Shown here piece by piece: positions 16,389 to 25,046 of a stretch of DNA of 64,000 bases. Numbering within the stretch: the stretch's first letter is position 1; each line of letters starts with the position of its first letter. The DNA is taken from assembly GCF_900155595.1 (NCBI RefSeq), contig NZ_FTPB01000004.1, forward strand, positions 248,001 to 312,000, read 5' to 3'. The translations under genes were made by a program, and so were the position numbers. Under the pieces are notes generated by a model. It was not told the origin of the DNA, did no database searches, and saw only the letters and a list, made by a program, of their open reading frames with translations. This stretch comes from Actinomyces mediterranea (lineage in GTDB: Bacteria; Actinomycetota; Actinomycetes; Actinomycetales; Actinomycetaceae).

Positions 16389-17514
16389 CGCCCGCGAGGC
16401 TGCGATGTGGTGGGCGGCGGTGATCGAGCCTGAAGACGTCCACCAGGTCGCGATCCGAGAAGCACTGGGTGACGACGAGGCGTGCCGGTGGGCACTCGCA
16501 CCATCGCCCGGCCCGCTGCCCGATTCCTTGGGCGGTCGCGAGCGCGGATGGGATGCCGCGTGGGAGCGCTGGCATCCGCGCGCCACAGCCGTCGACATCG
16601 ATGAACTCATCGCCCTCACCGAGCAGATCGGAGCCCGCTTCATCATTCCCGCCGATCCCGAGTGGCCCGATGAATTGCGCCTGCTCGCAGCCCACGAGCC
16701 GGTGGGACTGTGGCTCCTCGGGACCATGCCCACCCGCCGGGGCATCTCCCTCGTCGGAGCACGGGCGTGCACCCCGTCGGGTGCGAGGATCGCTTTCGAC
16801 ATGGGTGCCGAACTTGCCCAATCGGGAGTCCCCATCATCTCGGGCGGAGCCTTCGGCATCGATATCGCCGCCCATCGGGGCGCACTCGCGGCGGGAGGGA
16901 GCACTCTTGCCATCATGGCGGGAGGACTCGCCCACCTGTATCCGGCCAGTCATGACGAGGAGTTCCACAGGATCATCGAGGCCGGGGGAGCACTCATCTC
17001 AGAATTACCGCCGTTGTGGAGGCCAGCGAAATGGCGCTTCCTCGGGCGCAACCGAATCATTGCAGCACTGGGCCATGCGAGCATCGTCGTTGAGGCGGGC
17101 ATGAGATCCGGAGCCCTGGCGACGGCCAGACGCGCCTTCGACGTATCCCGACCGGTCGGAGCAGTCCCCGGGCCCGTCCACTCGGCGGCATCAGCGGGAT
17201 GCCACGACCTCATCCGCAATGGGGCCACACTGATCCGAGACAGTCGTGACGCATTCGAACTGATCCGCAGTGGGTTCATCCCCGATGAGGAGACGCTCTT
17301 CGGCGCGCCCCATGAGGAGGACACCGGCGTCGCGGCCCTCGATCCTCTCATGCGACGAGTATGGGAGGCGATGCCCAAGTCCAGGGGGACGGGCCTGGAC
17401 CGCATCACTCGTGCATCCGGGATGGGCCGACGCGACTGCCTCATCGCCCTGGGGCAGCTCGAACTGCTCGGACACGTCAGAGCGGACCCTGACGGATGGA
17501 GGCGGGCGCACTGA
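16369..17514 (+). CDS. dprA: DNA-processing protein DprA
   Basis: Loads RecA onto incoming single-stranded DNA. The 381-residue product has the Rossmann-like DprA core: SLVGARACTPSGARIA, IISGGAFGIDIAAHRGAL, MAGGLAHLYPASH, SELPP, RFLGRNRIIAALGHASIVVEA and GAVPGPVHSAASAG, plus a C-terminal winged-helix region. ATG 16369 has AGGAGGA just upstream and overlaps the end of yifB by 20 nt; the longer open frame upstream is rejected. Confidence 0.93.
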   Translation: MLRSARNAREAAMWWAAVIEPEDVHQVAIREALGDDEACRWALAPSPGPLPDSLGGRERGWDAAWERWHPRATAVDIDELIALTEQIGARFIIPADPEWPDELRLLAAHEPVGLWLLGTMPTRRGISLVGARACTPSGARIAFDMGAELAQSGVPIISGGAFGIDIAAHRGALAAGGSTLAIMAGGLAHLYPASHDEEFHRIIEAGGALISELPPLWRPAKWRFLGRNRIIAALGHASIVVEAGMRSGALATARRAFDVSRPVGAVPGPVHSAASAGCHDLIRNGATLIRDSRDAFELIRSGFIPDEETLFGAPHEEDTGVAALDPLMRRVWEAMPKSRGTGLDRITRASGMGRRDCLIALGQLELLGHVRADPDGWRRAH

Positions 17515-17515
17515 C

Positions 17516-17521
17516 TACGAT
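17516..17521 (+). promoter_or_regulatory. -10 box of leaderless xerC
   Basis: TACGAT starts 2 nt after the dprA stop codon and ends 6 nt before the xerC ATG. This suggests an independent leaderless transcript. Confidence 0.5.
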
Positions 17522-17527
17522 GAGGCC

Positions 17528-18442
17528 ATGTCTCAACGCGCGCCACTTGCCGAGTGGGTGAACTCGCTCCGGCACCTCAGAAGGCTGTCCGATCACACCG
17601 TGCGCGCCTACCGCGCAGATGTGCGCTCCTGTTTCGCCTTCCTCGAACTCGATGACGATGCCGAGGCCGCCCGGATCCGCACAGCGCTGACGACCAGGCG
17701 CATCAGGCTGTGGCTCGGACACCAGGCGAATAATGGGGCGTCGCGATCCACACTGTCACGCCGCACCGCGTCCATCCGGAGTTTTTGCGCATGGGCGCTC
17801 GAACATGGGGTCCTTGCGCACGATCCCGCACTCACCCTCGTTTCAGCGCATGCGGACCAGCGTCTGCCGCGTGTGCTGGCTGCGGATGATGCCGAGACCC
17901 TCATGGAATACGCGAGGGCATCGTGCACGCCGGACTCGCCGGTCACGATCCGCGACTGGGCGATCCTAGAGACGATCTACGCAACGGGAATCCGAGTATC
18001 GGAATTATGCGGGCTCGATCTGGACTCGGTGGACCACTCGGCGATGACGCTGCGCGTCCTCGGCAAGGGCGATAAAGAACGGGTCGTGCCATTTACCCGC
18101 ATCTGCGGTCAGGCGATCAACCAATGGGCGGAGATCGGACGCCCTGCCTTCATCTCCGACCCGGGACTGCGCGCGCTCTTCCTGGGGGAGAAGGGCGCCA
18201 GGATCGACCCGAAGATCGTGCGATCAATGATCCACCGGATGACTGCGCGCGCCGGAGTCCCTGATATGGCGCCCCACGCGCTGCGTCACACCGCAGCGAC
18301 GCACATGCTCCTGGGAGGCGCGGATCTGCGCAGCGTCCAGGAAATGCTCGGACACGCATCCTTGCAGACGACTCAGCGCTACACCCACGTGGATGCGCGC
18401 AGACTTTCCGCGGTCTACCTCCAGGCCCATCCGAGGGCGTAA
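17528..18442 (+). CDS. xerC: Tyrosine recombinase XerC
   Basis: Resolves chromosome dimers at dif with XerD. The 304-residue product has a SAM-like N-terminal domain (TVRAYRADVRSCFAFLEL) and the catalytic set: Arg in YATGIRVSELCGL, Lys in LGKGDKERVVP, HxxR in HALRHTAATHML, His in MLGHASLQTTQ and Tyr in RYTHVD. Its place in the yraN-yifB-dprA-rpsB neighbourhood supports housekeeping XerC rather than a mobile-element integrase. ATG 17528 is favoured by the -10 box upstream. Confidence 0.92.
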   Translation: MSQRAPLAEWVNSLRHLRRLSDHTVRAYRADVRSCFAFLELDDDAEAARIRTALTTRRIRLWLGHQANNGASRSTLSRRTASIRSFCAWALEHGVLAHDPALTLVSAHADQRLPRVLAADDAETLMEYARASCTPDSPVTIRDWAILETIYATGIRVSELCGLDLDSVDHSAMTLRVLGKGDKERVVPFTRICGQAINQWAEIGRPAFISDPGLRALFLGEKGARIDPKIVRSMIHRMTARAGVPDMAPHALRHTAATHMLLGGADLRSVQEMLGHASLQTTQRYTHVDARRLSAVYLQAHPRA

Positions 18443-18456
18443 CGCGGCTGCATGCC

Positions 18457-18954
18457 TCACACGCTGTCCCAGGGTTTGAGGACGGTCCGCCCGATGAGCA
18501 TCCGAAGAGGGTCGACATAGTCCGCCCGGCTTCGCTTGACCCCCCAGTGGAGAGAGCCGGGGGAGTGGCCCTCAACGACGATGCCGATCGGGTCTCCCTC
18601 GGCGAGGGTATCGCCGACGCGGACGAGGGGCTCGACGGGTTCGAATGCCGAGCGGAGGGAGCCGTGGTCAATGGCGACGACTCCCCGGTCGACGATCTGT
18701 CCCGCTACGACCACCCGACCGTCTGCGGGTGCGCGCACGATCGTTCCGGTATCGACATCGAGGTCGACGCCGCGATGCCCGGGCATCCAGTCGCGGATGG
18801 GGGGATCGAAGGGGCGGGCGACGGCGACTGGATACTCCGTCGGCCACGACCATCTGCGCTGCGTTGACGAGTCGCCCAACGCGGGCTCGGCACCCGTAAG
18901 CGCTAGGACGGTGAGGGCTGGTACGAGGATTATAAGCAGACGGGGGAGGGCCAT
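18457..18954 (-). CDS. Secreted M23 family (LytM-like) metallopeptidase
   Basis: A 165-residue protein with an N-terminal signal peptide (LLIILVPALTVLALTGAEPALG). The peptidase domain has the zinc ligands His and Asp in GHRGVDLDVDTGT, PADGRVVVAGQ, and the third ligand in GSLHWGVKR. The usual HxH reads SxH, so the first histidine is absent; a (C/S)LHWG form is common in actinobacterial M23 proteins, so this need not mean inactivity. Probable target is peptidoglycan. The gene is convergent with xerC and divergent from rpsB. Confidence 0.85.
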   Translation of the reverse strand: MALPRLLIILVPALTVLALTGAEPALGDSSTQRRWSWPTEYPVAVARPFDPPIRDWMPGHRGVDLDVDTGTIVRAPADGRVVVAGQIVDRGVVAIDHGSLRSAFEPVEPLVRVGDTLAEGDPIGIVVEGHSPGSLHWGVKRSRADYVDPLRMLIGRTVLKPWDSV

Positions 18955-19002
18955 GGGGTCAAGCGTGCTCCAACGGTGCTCGGAGCGCCTCCTCCTATGA
19001 GC

Positions 19003-19051
19003 CGGGCTGTGGACGGGACGGGTGCGGGGCGCGGGCTGTGGACGGGACGGG
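19003..19051. repeat. Tandem 20-nt direct repeat between the M23 gene and rpsB
   Basis: The 20-nt sequence CGGGCTGTGGACGGGACGGG occurs exactly at 19003-19022 and 19032-19051, a 29-nt period. It lies in the divergent promoter region and could bind a regulator or be a replication-slippage relic. Confidence 0.7.
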
Positions 19052-19307
19052 CGATGAGGGTCACAGCCGTGGCTTTTCGGCTGCGTTTATCCGATGGTCT
19101 AAACTACTTGTGCGCATGCTGTGCATGTGACTTCGCGTGCCATTTCGCGTCGGGCGCCGACCCGGGCGGGCGCGATTGCCACGGTCCCTGCGGGGAGGCG
19201 ATCGGTCATGGCACTAGGGCTCACCCGGAACCGCCGGGACTGAGCATGAACCGAAACCGGGGGCGCCGCCCCCCAGATCCCGCCTCGAGCGGGGGAAGGA
19301 CGATGTA
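19052..19307 (+). promoter_or_regulatory. Promoter and leader region of rpsB
   Basis: No gene is seen in this stretch. TAAACT at about 19100-19105 is a candidate -10, giving a ~195-nt leader. Near the ATG the leader can form G/C hairpins (for example GGGGGCGCC with the following GCCCCC) and carries a GGGGGAAGGA SD. Long structured leaders before rpsB are often autoregulatory in bacteria; that role is inferred. Confidence 0.4.
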
Positions 19308-20159
19308 ATGGCAGTCGTCACTATGCGTCAACTCCTCGAGTCCGGTGTGCATTTCGGCCACCAGACCCGCCGTTGGAACCCGAAGATGAAGCGCTTCATC
19401 CTCACTGAGCGCAATGGCATTTACATCATCGATCTCCAGCAGACCATCGCCGATATCGATATCGCTTACGACTTCGTGAAGCAGACCGTCGCCCACGGCG
19501 GCTCCATCCTCTTCGTCGGAACGAAGAAGCAGGCTCAGGAAGCGGTTGCCGAACAGGCACTGCGAGTCGGAATGCCCTACGTCAACCACCGTTGGCTCGG
19601 CGGTATGCTCACCAACTTCTCGACCGTCGCCAAGCGCCTCCAACGCCTCAAGGAGCTCGAACAGGTCGACTTCACCGATGTCGCCGCCTCCGGCCACACC
19701 AAAAAGGAACTGCTCATGATGAGTCGCGAGAAGGACAAGCTCTCGCGCACTCTCGGCGGCATCCGCGACATGGCCAAGGTCCCCTCCGCACTGTGGGTCG
19801 TCGACCCGAAGAAGGAGCACCTCGCGGTCTCCGAGGCCCGCAAGCTCAACATTCCGATCGTTGCGATCCTCGACACGAATGCCGACCCGGATGAGGTCGA
19901 CTACCGCATCCCGGGCAATGACGACGCCATCCGCGCAGTCGCGCTGCTCACCCGCGTCATGGCCGACGCCGTTGCCGACGGCTTGCTCGCCCGCTCCGAG
20001 ACTCGCAAATCCCAGGATTCCTCCGAGACCGTCGCCGAGCCCCTGGCCGAGTGGGAGCGCGAACTCCTCGAGGGCGAGACCCCTGCGGCTGAGGCTGCCC
20101 CCGCGGCTGAAGAGGCCGCAGAAGCGCCCGCCGCTGAAGAAGCACCCGCACAGGACTGA
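19308..20159 (+). CDS. rpsB: 30S ribosomal protein S2
   Basis: The 283-residue product has the S2 signatures [43 protein letters not shown] and [12 protein letters not shown], and ends in an Ala/Glu/Pro-rich tail common in actinobacteria. GGAAGG precedes the ATG. tsf follows after 29 bp in the usual rpsB-tsf operon. Confidence 0.97.
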   Translation: MAVVTMRQLLESGVHFGHQTRRWNPKMKRFILTERNGIYIIDLQQTIADIDIAYDFVKQTVAHGGSILFVGTKKQAQEAVAEQALRVGMPYVNHRWLGGMLTNFSTVAKRLQRLKELEQVDFTDVAASGHTKKELLMMSREKDKLSRTLGGIRDMAKVPSALWVVDPKKEHLAVSEARKLNIPIVAILDTNADPDEVDYRIPGNDDAIRAVALLTRVMADAVADGLLARSETRKSQDSSETVAEPLAEWERELLEGETPAAEAAPAAEEAAEAPAAEEAPAQD

Positions 20160-20188
20160 CCACAACACCCCAGAGAGGAAAGACATCA

Positions 20189-21016
20189 ATGGCGAATTTC
20201 ACCGCTGCTGACGTCAAGGCGCTGCGCGAGCAGACCGGCGCCGGAATGATGGACGTGAAGAAGGCTCTCACTGAGGCCGACGGCGACGTTGAGAAGGCCC
20301 TCGAGATCATCCGTCTCAAGGGCTTGAAGTCTCTGTCCAAGCGCGAGGGCCGCCAGGCGTCTGCCGGTCTCATCGCCGCTCAATGCGAGAACGGCGTGGG
20401 CGTTCTCGTCGAGGTGAACTCCGAGACCGACTTCGTGGCCAAGAACCAGAAGTTCATCGACTTCGCCAACGAGGTCCTCGCCTCCGCGGTCGCTTCCAAG
20501 GCTGCGGACGTCGAGTCCCTCCTCGCGGCCCCCATGGGCGATGAGACGGTTCAGGACAAGCTCAACGGCATGGCCGCGATCATCGGCGAGAAGCTTGAGA
20601 TCCGCCGCGTTGTCCGCGTTGAGGGCGAGAACGTCGATCTCTACCTGCATCAGACCAGCCCCGATCTGCCCCCGCAGGTCGGCGTGTTCGTCGTGACCGA
20701 CGCCGCCGGGGCAGAGGTCGCGCACGATATCGCGATGCACGTCGCCGCCTACATGCCGACGTACCTCGATCGTGATCACGTCCCCGCCGACGTCCTCGAC
20801 AAGGAGCGCGCAACGCTCGAGAAGATCACCCTCGAAGAGGGCAAGCCCGAGCACATCGTTCCGAAGATCGTCGCCGGGCGCCTCGAGGCTTATTACAAGG
20901 ACAACTGCCTTGTCGACCAGGCCTTTGCGCGCGATCCGCAGAAGACCGTCGGCCAGGTGCTCGCATCCGCGGGTGCGACGGTGACCGAATTCGTTCGCGT
21001 CCACGTCGGAGCCTGA
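20189..21016 (+). CDS. tsf: Translation elongation factor Ts
   Basis: Nucleotide exchange factor for EF-Tu. The 275-residue product opens with MANFTAADVKALREQTGAGMMDVKKAL split as usual, and contains GRQASAGLIA, VEVNSETDFVAKN, the Tsf core dimerisation region and the C-terminal GQVLASAGATVTEFVRVHVG. It follows rpsB and ends at a strong hairpin. Confidence 0.97.
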   Translation: MANFTAADVKALREQTGAGMMDVKKALTEADGDVEKALEIIRLKGLKSLSKREGRQASAGLIAAQCENGVGVLVEVNSETDFVAKNQKFIDFANEVLASAVASKAADVESLLAAPMGDETVQDKLNGMAAIIGEKLEIRRVVRVEGENVDLYLHQTSPDLPPQVGVFVVTDAAGAEVAHDIAMHVAAYMPTYLDRDHVPADVLDKERATLEKITLEEGKPEHIVPKIVAGRLEAYYKDNCLVDQAFARDPQKTVGQVLASAGATVTEFVRVHVGA

Positions 21017-21021
21017 GCCCG

Positions 21022-21055
21022 GTGATGGCCCCGCCCGCCTGGGCGGGGCCATCAC
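21022..21055 (+). terminator. Terminator after tsf
   Basis: A perfect 15-bp GC-rich stem (21022-21036 with 21041-21055) with a GCCT loop, between tsf and pyrH. It lacks a U-run, like most hairpins in this genome. Confidence 0.65.
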
Positions 21056-21096
21056 ACTGTCCGCCCCATTCCACGCCTCCATAGGAGATCCTCCCA

Positions 21097-21813
21097 ATGA
21101 CTCAACCACGTCGTGTTCTTCTCAAACTTTCCGGAGAAGCCTTCGGAGGCGGCTCCGTCGGCCTCGACCCGACCGTCGTGCGCGACATCGCGCAGCAGAT
21201 CGCCACCGCAGTGAACGGGGGAGTTCAGGTCGCCGTCGTCGTCGGCGGCGGTAACTTCTTCCGCGGCGCGCAACTCGCCTCGGCGGGCATGGACCGCTCT
21301 CGCGCCGACTACATGGGCATGCTCGGCACTGTCATGAACGCGCTCGCCCTGCAAGACTTCATCGAGCAGTCGTGCGTTGCAGCGCGCGTTCAGTCCGCGA
21401 TCACCATGACGCAGGTCGCCGAGCCGTACATCCCGCTGCGGGCCATCCGCCACCTCGACAAGGGGCGCGTCGTCATCTTCGGCGCCGGCGCTGGAATGCC
21501 CTTCTTCTCCACCGACACCGTGTCCGCCCAGCGCGCTCTCGAGACTCACTGCGATGAACTTCTCGTCGCCAAGAACGGCGTGGACGGCGTGTACGATTCC
21601 GACCCGCGGACGAATCCCGAGGCGAAGCGCCTCGACTTCGTCACCTACTCCGATGCGCTCGCACGCGAACTCAAGGTCGTCGATGCGACGGCGCTGGCCC
21701 TGTGCCGCGATAATGGACTCACCACGCGAATCTTCGGAATGTCGGAGCCCGGCAATGTGACCGCTGCACTCATGGGCGAGAGAATCGGTACTCTTGTCAC
21801 GACAGAAGACTGA
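21097..21813 (+). CDS. pyrH: UMP kinase
   Basis: Converts UMP to UDP. The 238-residue amino-acid-kinase-fold protein has [59 protein letters not shown] and [18 protein letters not shown] precedes the ATG. frr follows 17 bp later, the standard pyrH-frr order. Confidence 0.96.
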   Translation: MTQPRRVLLKLSGEAFGGGSVGLDPTVVRDIAQQIATAVNGGVQVAVVVGGGNFFRGAQLASAGMDRSRADYMGMLGTVMNALALQDFIEQSCVAARVQSAITMTQVAEPYIPLRAIRHLDKGRVVIFGAGAGMPFFSTDTVSAQRALETHCDELLVAKNGVDGVYDSDPRTNPEAKRLDFVTYSDALARELKVVDATALALCRDNGLTTRIFGMSEPGNVTAALMGERIGTLVTTED

Positions 21814-21830
21814 CCAGTAAAGGAGCTTCA

Positions 21831-22388
21831 GTGATAGACGAGATTCTCCTCGAAGCAGAGGACAAGATGGATCGCGCAGTGGATTCTGCGCGAAACGAAT
21901 TCGCCAATATCCGCACCGGTCGCGTGAACTCTGCGATGTTCAACCAGCTTCTCGTGGACTACTACGGGGCGCCGACTCCGATGCAGCAACTCGCCTCCTT
22001 CCAGATCCCTGAAGCGCGCACAGTCCTCATCTCGCCCTTCGACCGAACGGCGACCGCTGAGATCCTGCGGACTCTGCGCGAATCAGACCTGGGCGTCAAC
22101 CCCACCGACGACGGAAACGTCATCCGTGTCGTCCTGCCCGCCCTCACCGAGGAGCGTCGCCGCGACTACGTCAAGCAGGCAAAGACGAAGGCCGAAGAGG
22201 GGCGCGTCTCGGTTCGCAGCATTCGCCGCAAGGCGAAGGAGAGCCTCGATCGTCTCAAGAAGGACGGCGAGGTCGGCGAGGACGAGGTCGATCGCGCAGA
22301 GAAGTCTCTAGAATCGGTGACGAAGAGCCACGTCGACCAGATCGACAAGATGCTCGCAACGAAGGAAAGCGAACTGCTGACCCTGTGA
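21831..22388 (+). CDS. frr: Ribosome recycling factor
   Basis: The 185-residue product splits post-termination ribosomes with EF-G. It contains the frr signatures EFANIRTGRVNSAMF, YYGAPTPMQQLA, RTVLISPFDR, GNVIRVVLPALTEERRRDYV and the C-terminal helices. GTG 21831 has AAGGAG upstream. Its TGA overlaps the cdsA GTG. Confidence 0.96.
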   Translation: MIDEILLEAEDKMDRAVDSARNEFANIRTGRVNSAMFNQLLVDYYGAPTPMQQLASFQIPEARTVLISPFDRTATAEILRTLRESDLGVNPTDDGNVIRVVLPALTEERRRDYVKQAKTKAEEGRVSVRSIRRKAKESLDRLKKDGEVGEDEVDRAEKSLESVTKSHVDQIDKMLATKESELLTL

Positions 22389-23284
22389 CGACGATGGATT
22401 CCTCCTCTCAGCGCTTGCGCAGGGTCTTCCATCCGGGTCCGACCCGCGAGGGGGAGCCCCTCGCCGCGACGGGGCGTGCGGGGCGCAATCTTCCCGCTGC
22501 GGTGGCGACGGCGGTGGTCCTCGTGGTTGGCGTCGGCCTCCCGCTCTTCTTCTACAGGCCCGCCTTCGTGGCGGTCGTCATCATCCTCATGTGGGGTGCC
22601 CTGTGGGAGCTCGCCGGAGCCTTCGCCAGGCTCGGCTCCCGTCTCACTCTCGCTCCGCTCTACGTCGGAGCGGCGGGCATGGCGACATGCGCGTGGACTC
22701 TCGGTCCCGAAGCGCTTCTCTTCGCGCTCTACGCGACCGTGTTCGCTGCGATCTCGTGGAAGATCCTCGATGCGGAACCCAAGGGGCGGGTACACGATGT
22801 CGTGGCTTCGGTCTTCGCGGCGCTCTACGTGCCCTTCCTCGGTTCCTTCATCGTTCTCATCGCTCACGACTTCGCTTCGCCATGGGTCCTTCTTACCTAT
22901 ATCGCTCTCGTCGTCGCTTCCGACACCGGCGGCTGGGCGGCGGGAGTCCTCTTCGGGAAGCATCCGATGGCGCCGCGACTGTCGCCGAAGAAGTCATGGG
23001 AGGGCTTTTCGGGTTCCCTCATCGCAGCCCTGACAGTGGGCGTTGGAGCATTCATGCTTCTCGACACCCACTGGGCGTGGGGACTGGTCGCAGGCATCGG
23101 CACATGCATTGTCGGCACGCTCGGAGATTTGACGGAGTCGCTCATCAAGCGTGAAGCGGGTCTCAAAGACATGTCTCAGATCTTGCCCGGGCATGGGGGA
23201 CTCCTCGACCGCGTCGACGCCCTCGTCATGGTGGCGCCCCTCATGTACATGATCTTCTCGTGGTCAGTGAGTGGGGGAAGATGA
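22385..23284 (+). CDS. cdsA: Phosphatidate cytidylyltransferase
   Basis: Makes CDP-diacylglycerol for phospholipid synthesis. The 299-residue protein has multiple hydrophobic helices and the full CDP-diglyceride synthetase signature near the C-terminus: SPKKSWEGFSGSL, then GDLTESLIKREAGLKDM and LPGHGGLLDRVDALV. The start at GTG 22385 overlaps frr; ATG 22394 is an alternative. Confidence 0.94.
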   Translation: MTTMDSSSQRLRRVFHPGPTREGEPLAATGRAGRNLPAAVATAVVLVVGVGLPLFFYRPAFVAVVIILMWGALWELAGAFARLGSRLTLAPLYVGAAGMATCAWTLGPEALLFALYATVFAAISWKILDAEPKGRVHDVVASVFAALYVPFLGSFIVLIAHDFASPWVLLTYIALVVASDTGGWAAGVLFGKHPMAPRLSPKKSWEGFSGSLIAALTVGVGAFMLLDTHWAWGLVAGIGTCIVGTLGDLTESLIKREAGLKDMSQILPGHGGLLDRVDALVMVAPLMYMIFSWSVSGGR

Positions 23285-24498
23285 GCAACACGCATGACAA
23301 GCGCGAGGTCCGACCGACGGACCAGCCGCCCGAGGGCGCTGCCTCGCCGGACGCCGTACCGGTCCTGTCCTTCGCGCCCAAGCGCAAGGGTAAGCCCCTC
23401 GCCCACCTCGCCGATCTCGATGCGGCGGGGCGCAAGCAGGTGCTGCGCGACGCGGGGTTCTCCGCATTCCGCGCCGATCAGCTCTCCCGTCATTACTTCG
23501 AGCGCTTCACGGCGGATCCATCGCAGATGAGCAATATTCCCCGGGCGATGCACGACCAGATCCGCACGGCGCTGCTTCCCGACCTCGTCGAGGAGGTCGT
23601 CGCCCAGCGCGCCGACGGCGGACTGACGATCAAACACCTGTGGCAACTCTTCGACGGCGCGCGCGTCGAGTCGGTCCTCATGCGTTATCCGGAGCGGACG
23701 ACGTTGTGCATCTCATCCCAGGCGGGGTGCGGCATGGCGTGTCCCTTCTGCGCGACCGGTCAGATGGGTCTCACGCGCAACCTGTCGACCGCTGAGATCG
23801 TTGACCAGGTCCGTCACGCGCAGGCCGCATGTCGTGACGGTGCCCTCAACGGCCCCACCCGCCTGTCGAATGTCGTCTTCATGGGCATGGGCGAGCCGTT
23901 GGCGAACTACCGGGCGGTCGTCAATGCGCTGCACCGCATCATCGATCCCCCGCCCGAAGGTTTCGGGCTATCCGCCCGCAATGTCACCGTGTCAACGGTC
24001 GGCCTGGTTCCGGCGATCGACAAGCTCGCCGCTGAGGGGCTCCCGGTGACTCTCGCCGTGTCGCTCCATGCGCCCGATGATGATCTTCGCGACGAACTGA
24101 TCCCGATCAACTCGCGATGGAAGGTGGGTGCACTCCTCGATGCTGCGCGGCGCTACTTCGTGGCGACGGGCAGGCGCGTGTCGATCGAATACGCGCTCAT
24201 CAAGGACATGAACGATCAGGAGTACCGCGCCCGCATGCTCGCCGACGAACTCAATAGGCGCGGGCACGGGTGGGCGCATGTCAATCCGATTCCGCTCAAT
24301 CCGACGCCCGGAACGATATGGACTGCCTCCACACGGCGCGCACAAGATGTTTTTGTCGCGACGCTGCGCAACAATGGATTATCGACAACTATCCGCGATA
24401 CTCGCGGATCCGACATCGATGGAGCCTGTGGTCAGCTGGCCACGGTCGTCCGCGATGGACATGCCACAACGACAACTTTGACGCAGGAGACTCGATGA
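23281..24498 (+). CDS. rlmN: 23S rRNA A2503/tRNA A37 methyltransferase RlmN (radical SAM)
   Basis: Methylates C2 of adenosine in 23S rRNA and tRNA. The 405-residue product has the radical-SAM cluster motif CGMACPFCATG, GMGEPLANY, VTVSTVGLVPAI, LAVSLHAPDD, and a C-terminal RDTRGSDIDGACGQL with the mechanistic Cys. ATG 23281 overlaps the cdsA TGA and follows GGGGGAAG; an earlier GTG is less likely. Confidence 0.95.
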   Translation: MSNTHDKREVRPTDQPPEGAASPDAVPVLSFAPKRKGKPLAHLADLDAAGRKQVLRDAGFSAFRADQLSRHYFERFTADPSQMSNIPRAMHDQIRTALLPDLVEEVVAQRADGGLTIKHLWQLFDGARVESVLMRYPERTTLCISSQAGCGMACPFCATGQMGLTRNLSTAEIVDQVRHAQAACRDGALNGPTRLSNVVFMGMGEPLANYRAVVNALHRIIDPPPEGFGLSARNVTVSTVGLVPAIDKLAAEGLPVTLAVSLHAPDDDLRDELIPINSRWKVGALLDAARRYFVATGRRVSIEYALIKDMNDQEYRARMLADELNRRGHGWAHVNPIPLNPTPGTIWTASTRRAQDVFVATLRNNGLSTTIRDTRGSDIDGACGQLATVVRDGHATTTTLTQETR

Positions 24499-25046
24499 GT
24501 GACGCTTTCCCGAAGGTGGGCTTCTTCAAGCACGGCTACACCCCGGACCGTGTCGACACCTTCTTCGACGATGCCCGTCGCGCCTACGAGGGGGGCGTTC
24601 CGGCTGAACAGTTCTCAGCTCAGCAAGTGCGTCAGGCGACTTTCCCGCTCAAACGGGGCGGCTACCGCATCGACGCCGTCGACGCTGCGATGAACAGGCT
24701 CGAAGCGGCATTCGTGCAGCGCGATCGCGCCGATCACGTCGCAGTCAATGGCGAGGCCGCGTGGCTCGAGCGAGTCGCGGATCGTGCGACCACGCTCTAT
24801 GACCGCCTCCTGCGTCCCCGAGGTAGTCGATTCGCCCACCCCGACTCCGGACGCGGCTACGAAGCGACGGCCGTCGACGACCTCCTCGACCGTCTCGCCG
24901 CATACTTCGACGAGGGCAGCCCCCTGCGCGTCGATGACGTGCGGCTCGCCATCTTCAAACCCGCCCGCGGGAAGAAGGCCTACGCCGAGGGGCCCGTCGA
25001 CGCCTACCTGGGTCGCGCCGTCGAGATCCTCCTCGCAGTCGAGTGA
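24495..25046 (+). CDS. DivIVA-domain repeat protein
   Basis: A 183-residue protein built from four divergent copies of the DivIVA N-terminal motif (Phe/Lys, Arg/Gly-rich turn, Tyr, then Val-Asp and a short helix): GYTPDRVDTFFDDA, GYRIDAVDAAMNRL, GYEATAVDDLLDRL and AYAEGPVDAYLGRA. Canonical DivIVA/Wag31 has one such domain and a long coiled coil; no coiled coil is seen here, so this is the actinobacterial repeat family, of unknown function. ATG 24495 overlaps the rlmN TGA with AGGAGA upstream; dxr overlaps its stop. Confidence 0.85.
   Translation: MSDAFPKVGFFKHGYTPDRVDTFFDDARRAYEGGVPAEQFSAQQVRQATFPLKRGGYRIDAVDAAMNRLEAAFVQRDRADHVAVNGEAAWLERVADRATTLYDRLLRPRGSRFAHPDSGRGYEATAVDDLLDRLAAYFDEGSPLRVDDVRLAIFKPARGKKAYAEGPVDAYLGRAVEILLAVE

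Noticed and set aside
18480-18960. Inactive M23 peptidase because the first His of HxH is Ser
   Set aside because: Actinobacterial M23 proteins often have (C/S)LHWG at this site and the zinc ligands are present, so the change alone does not show loss of activity.
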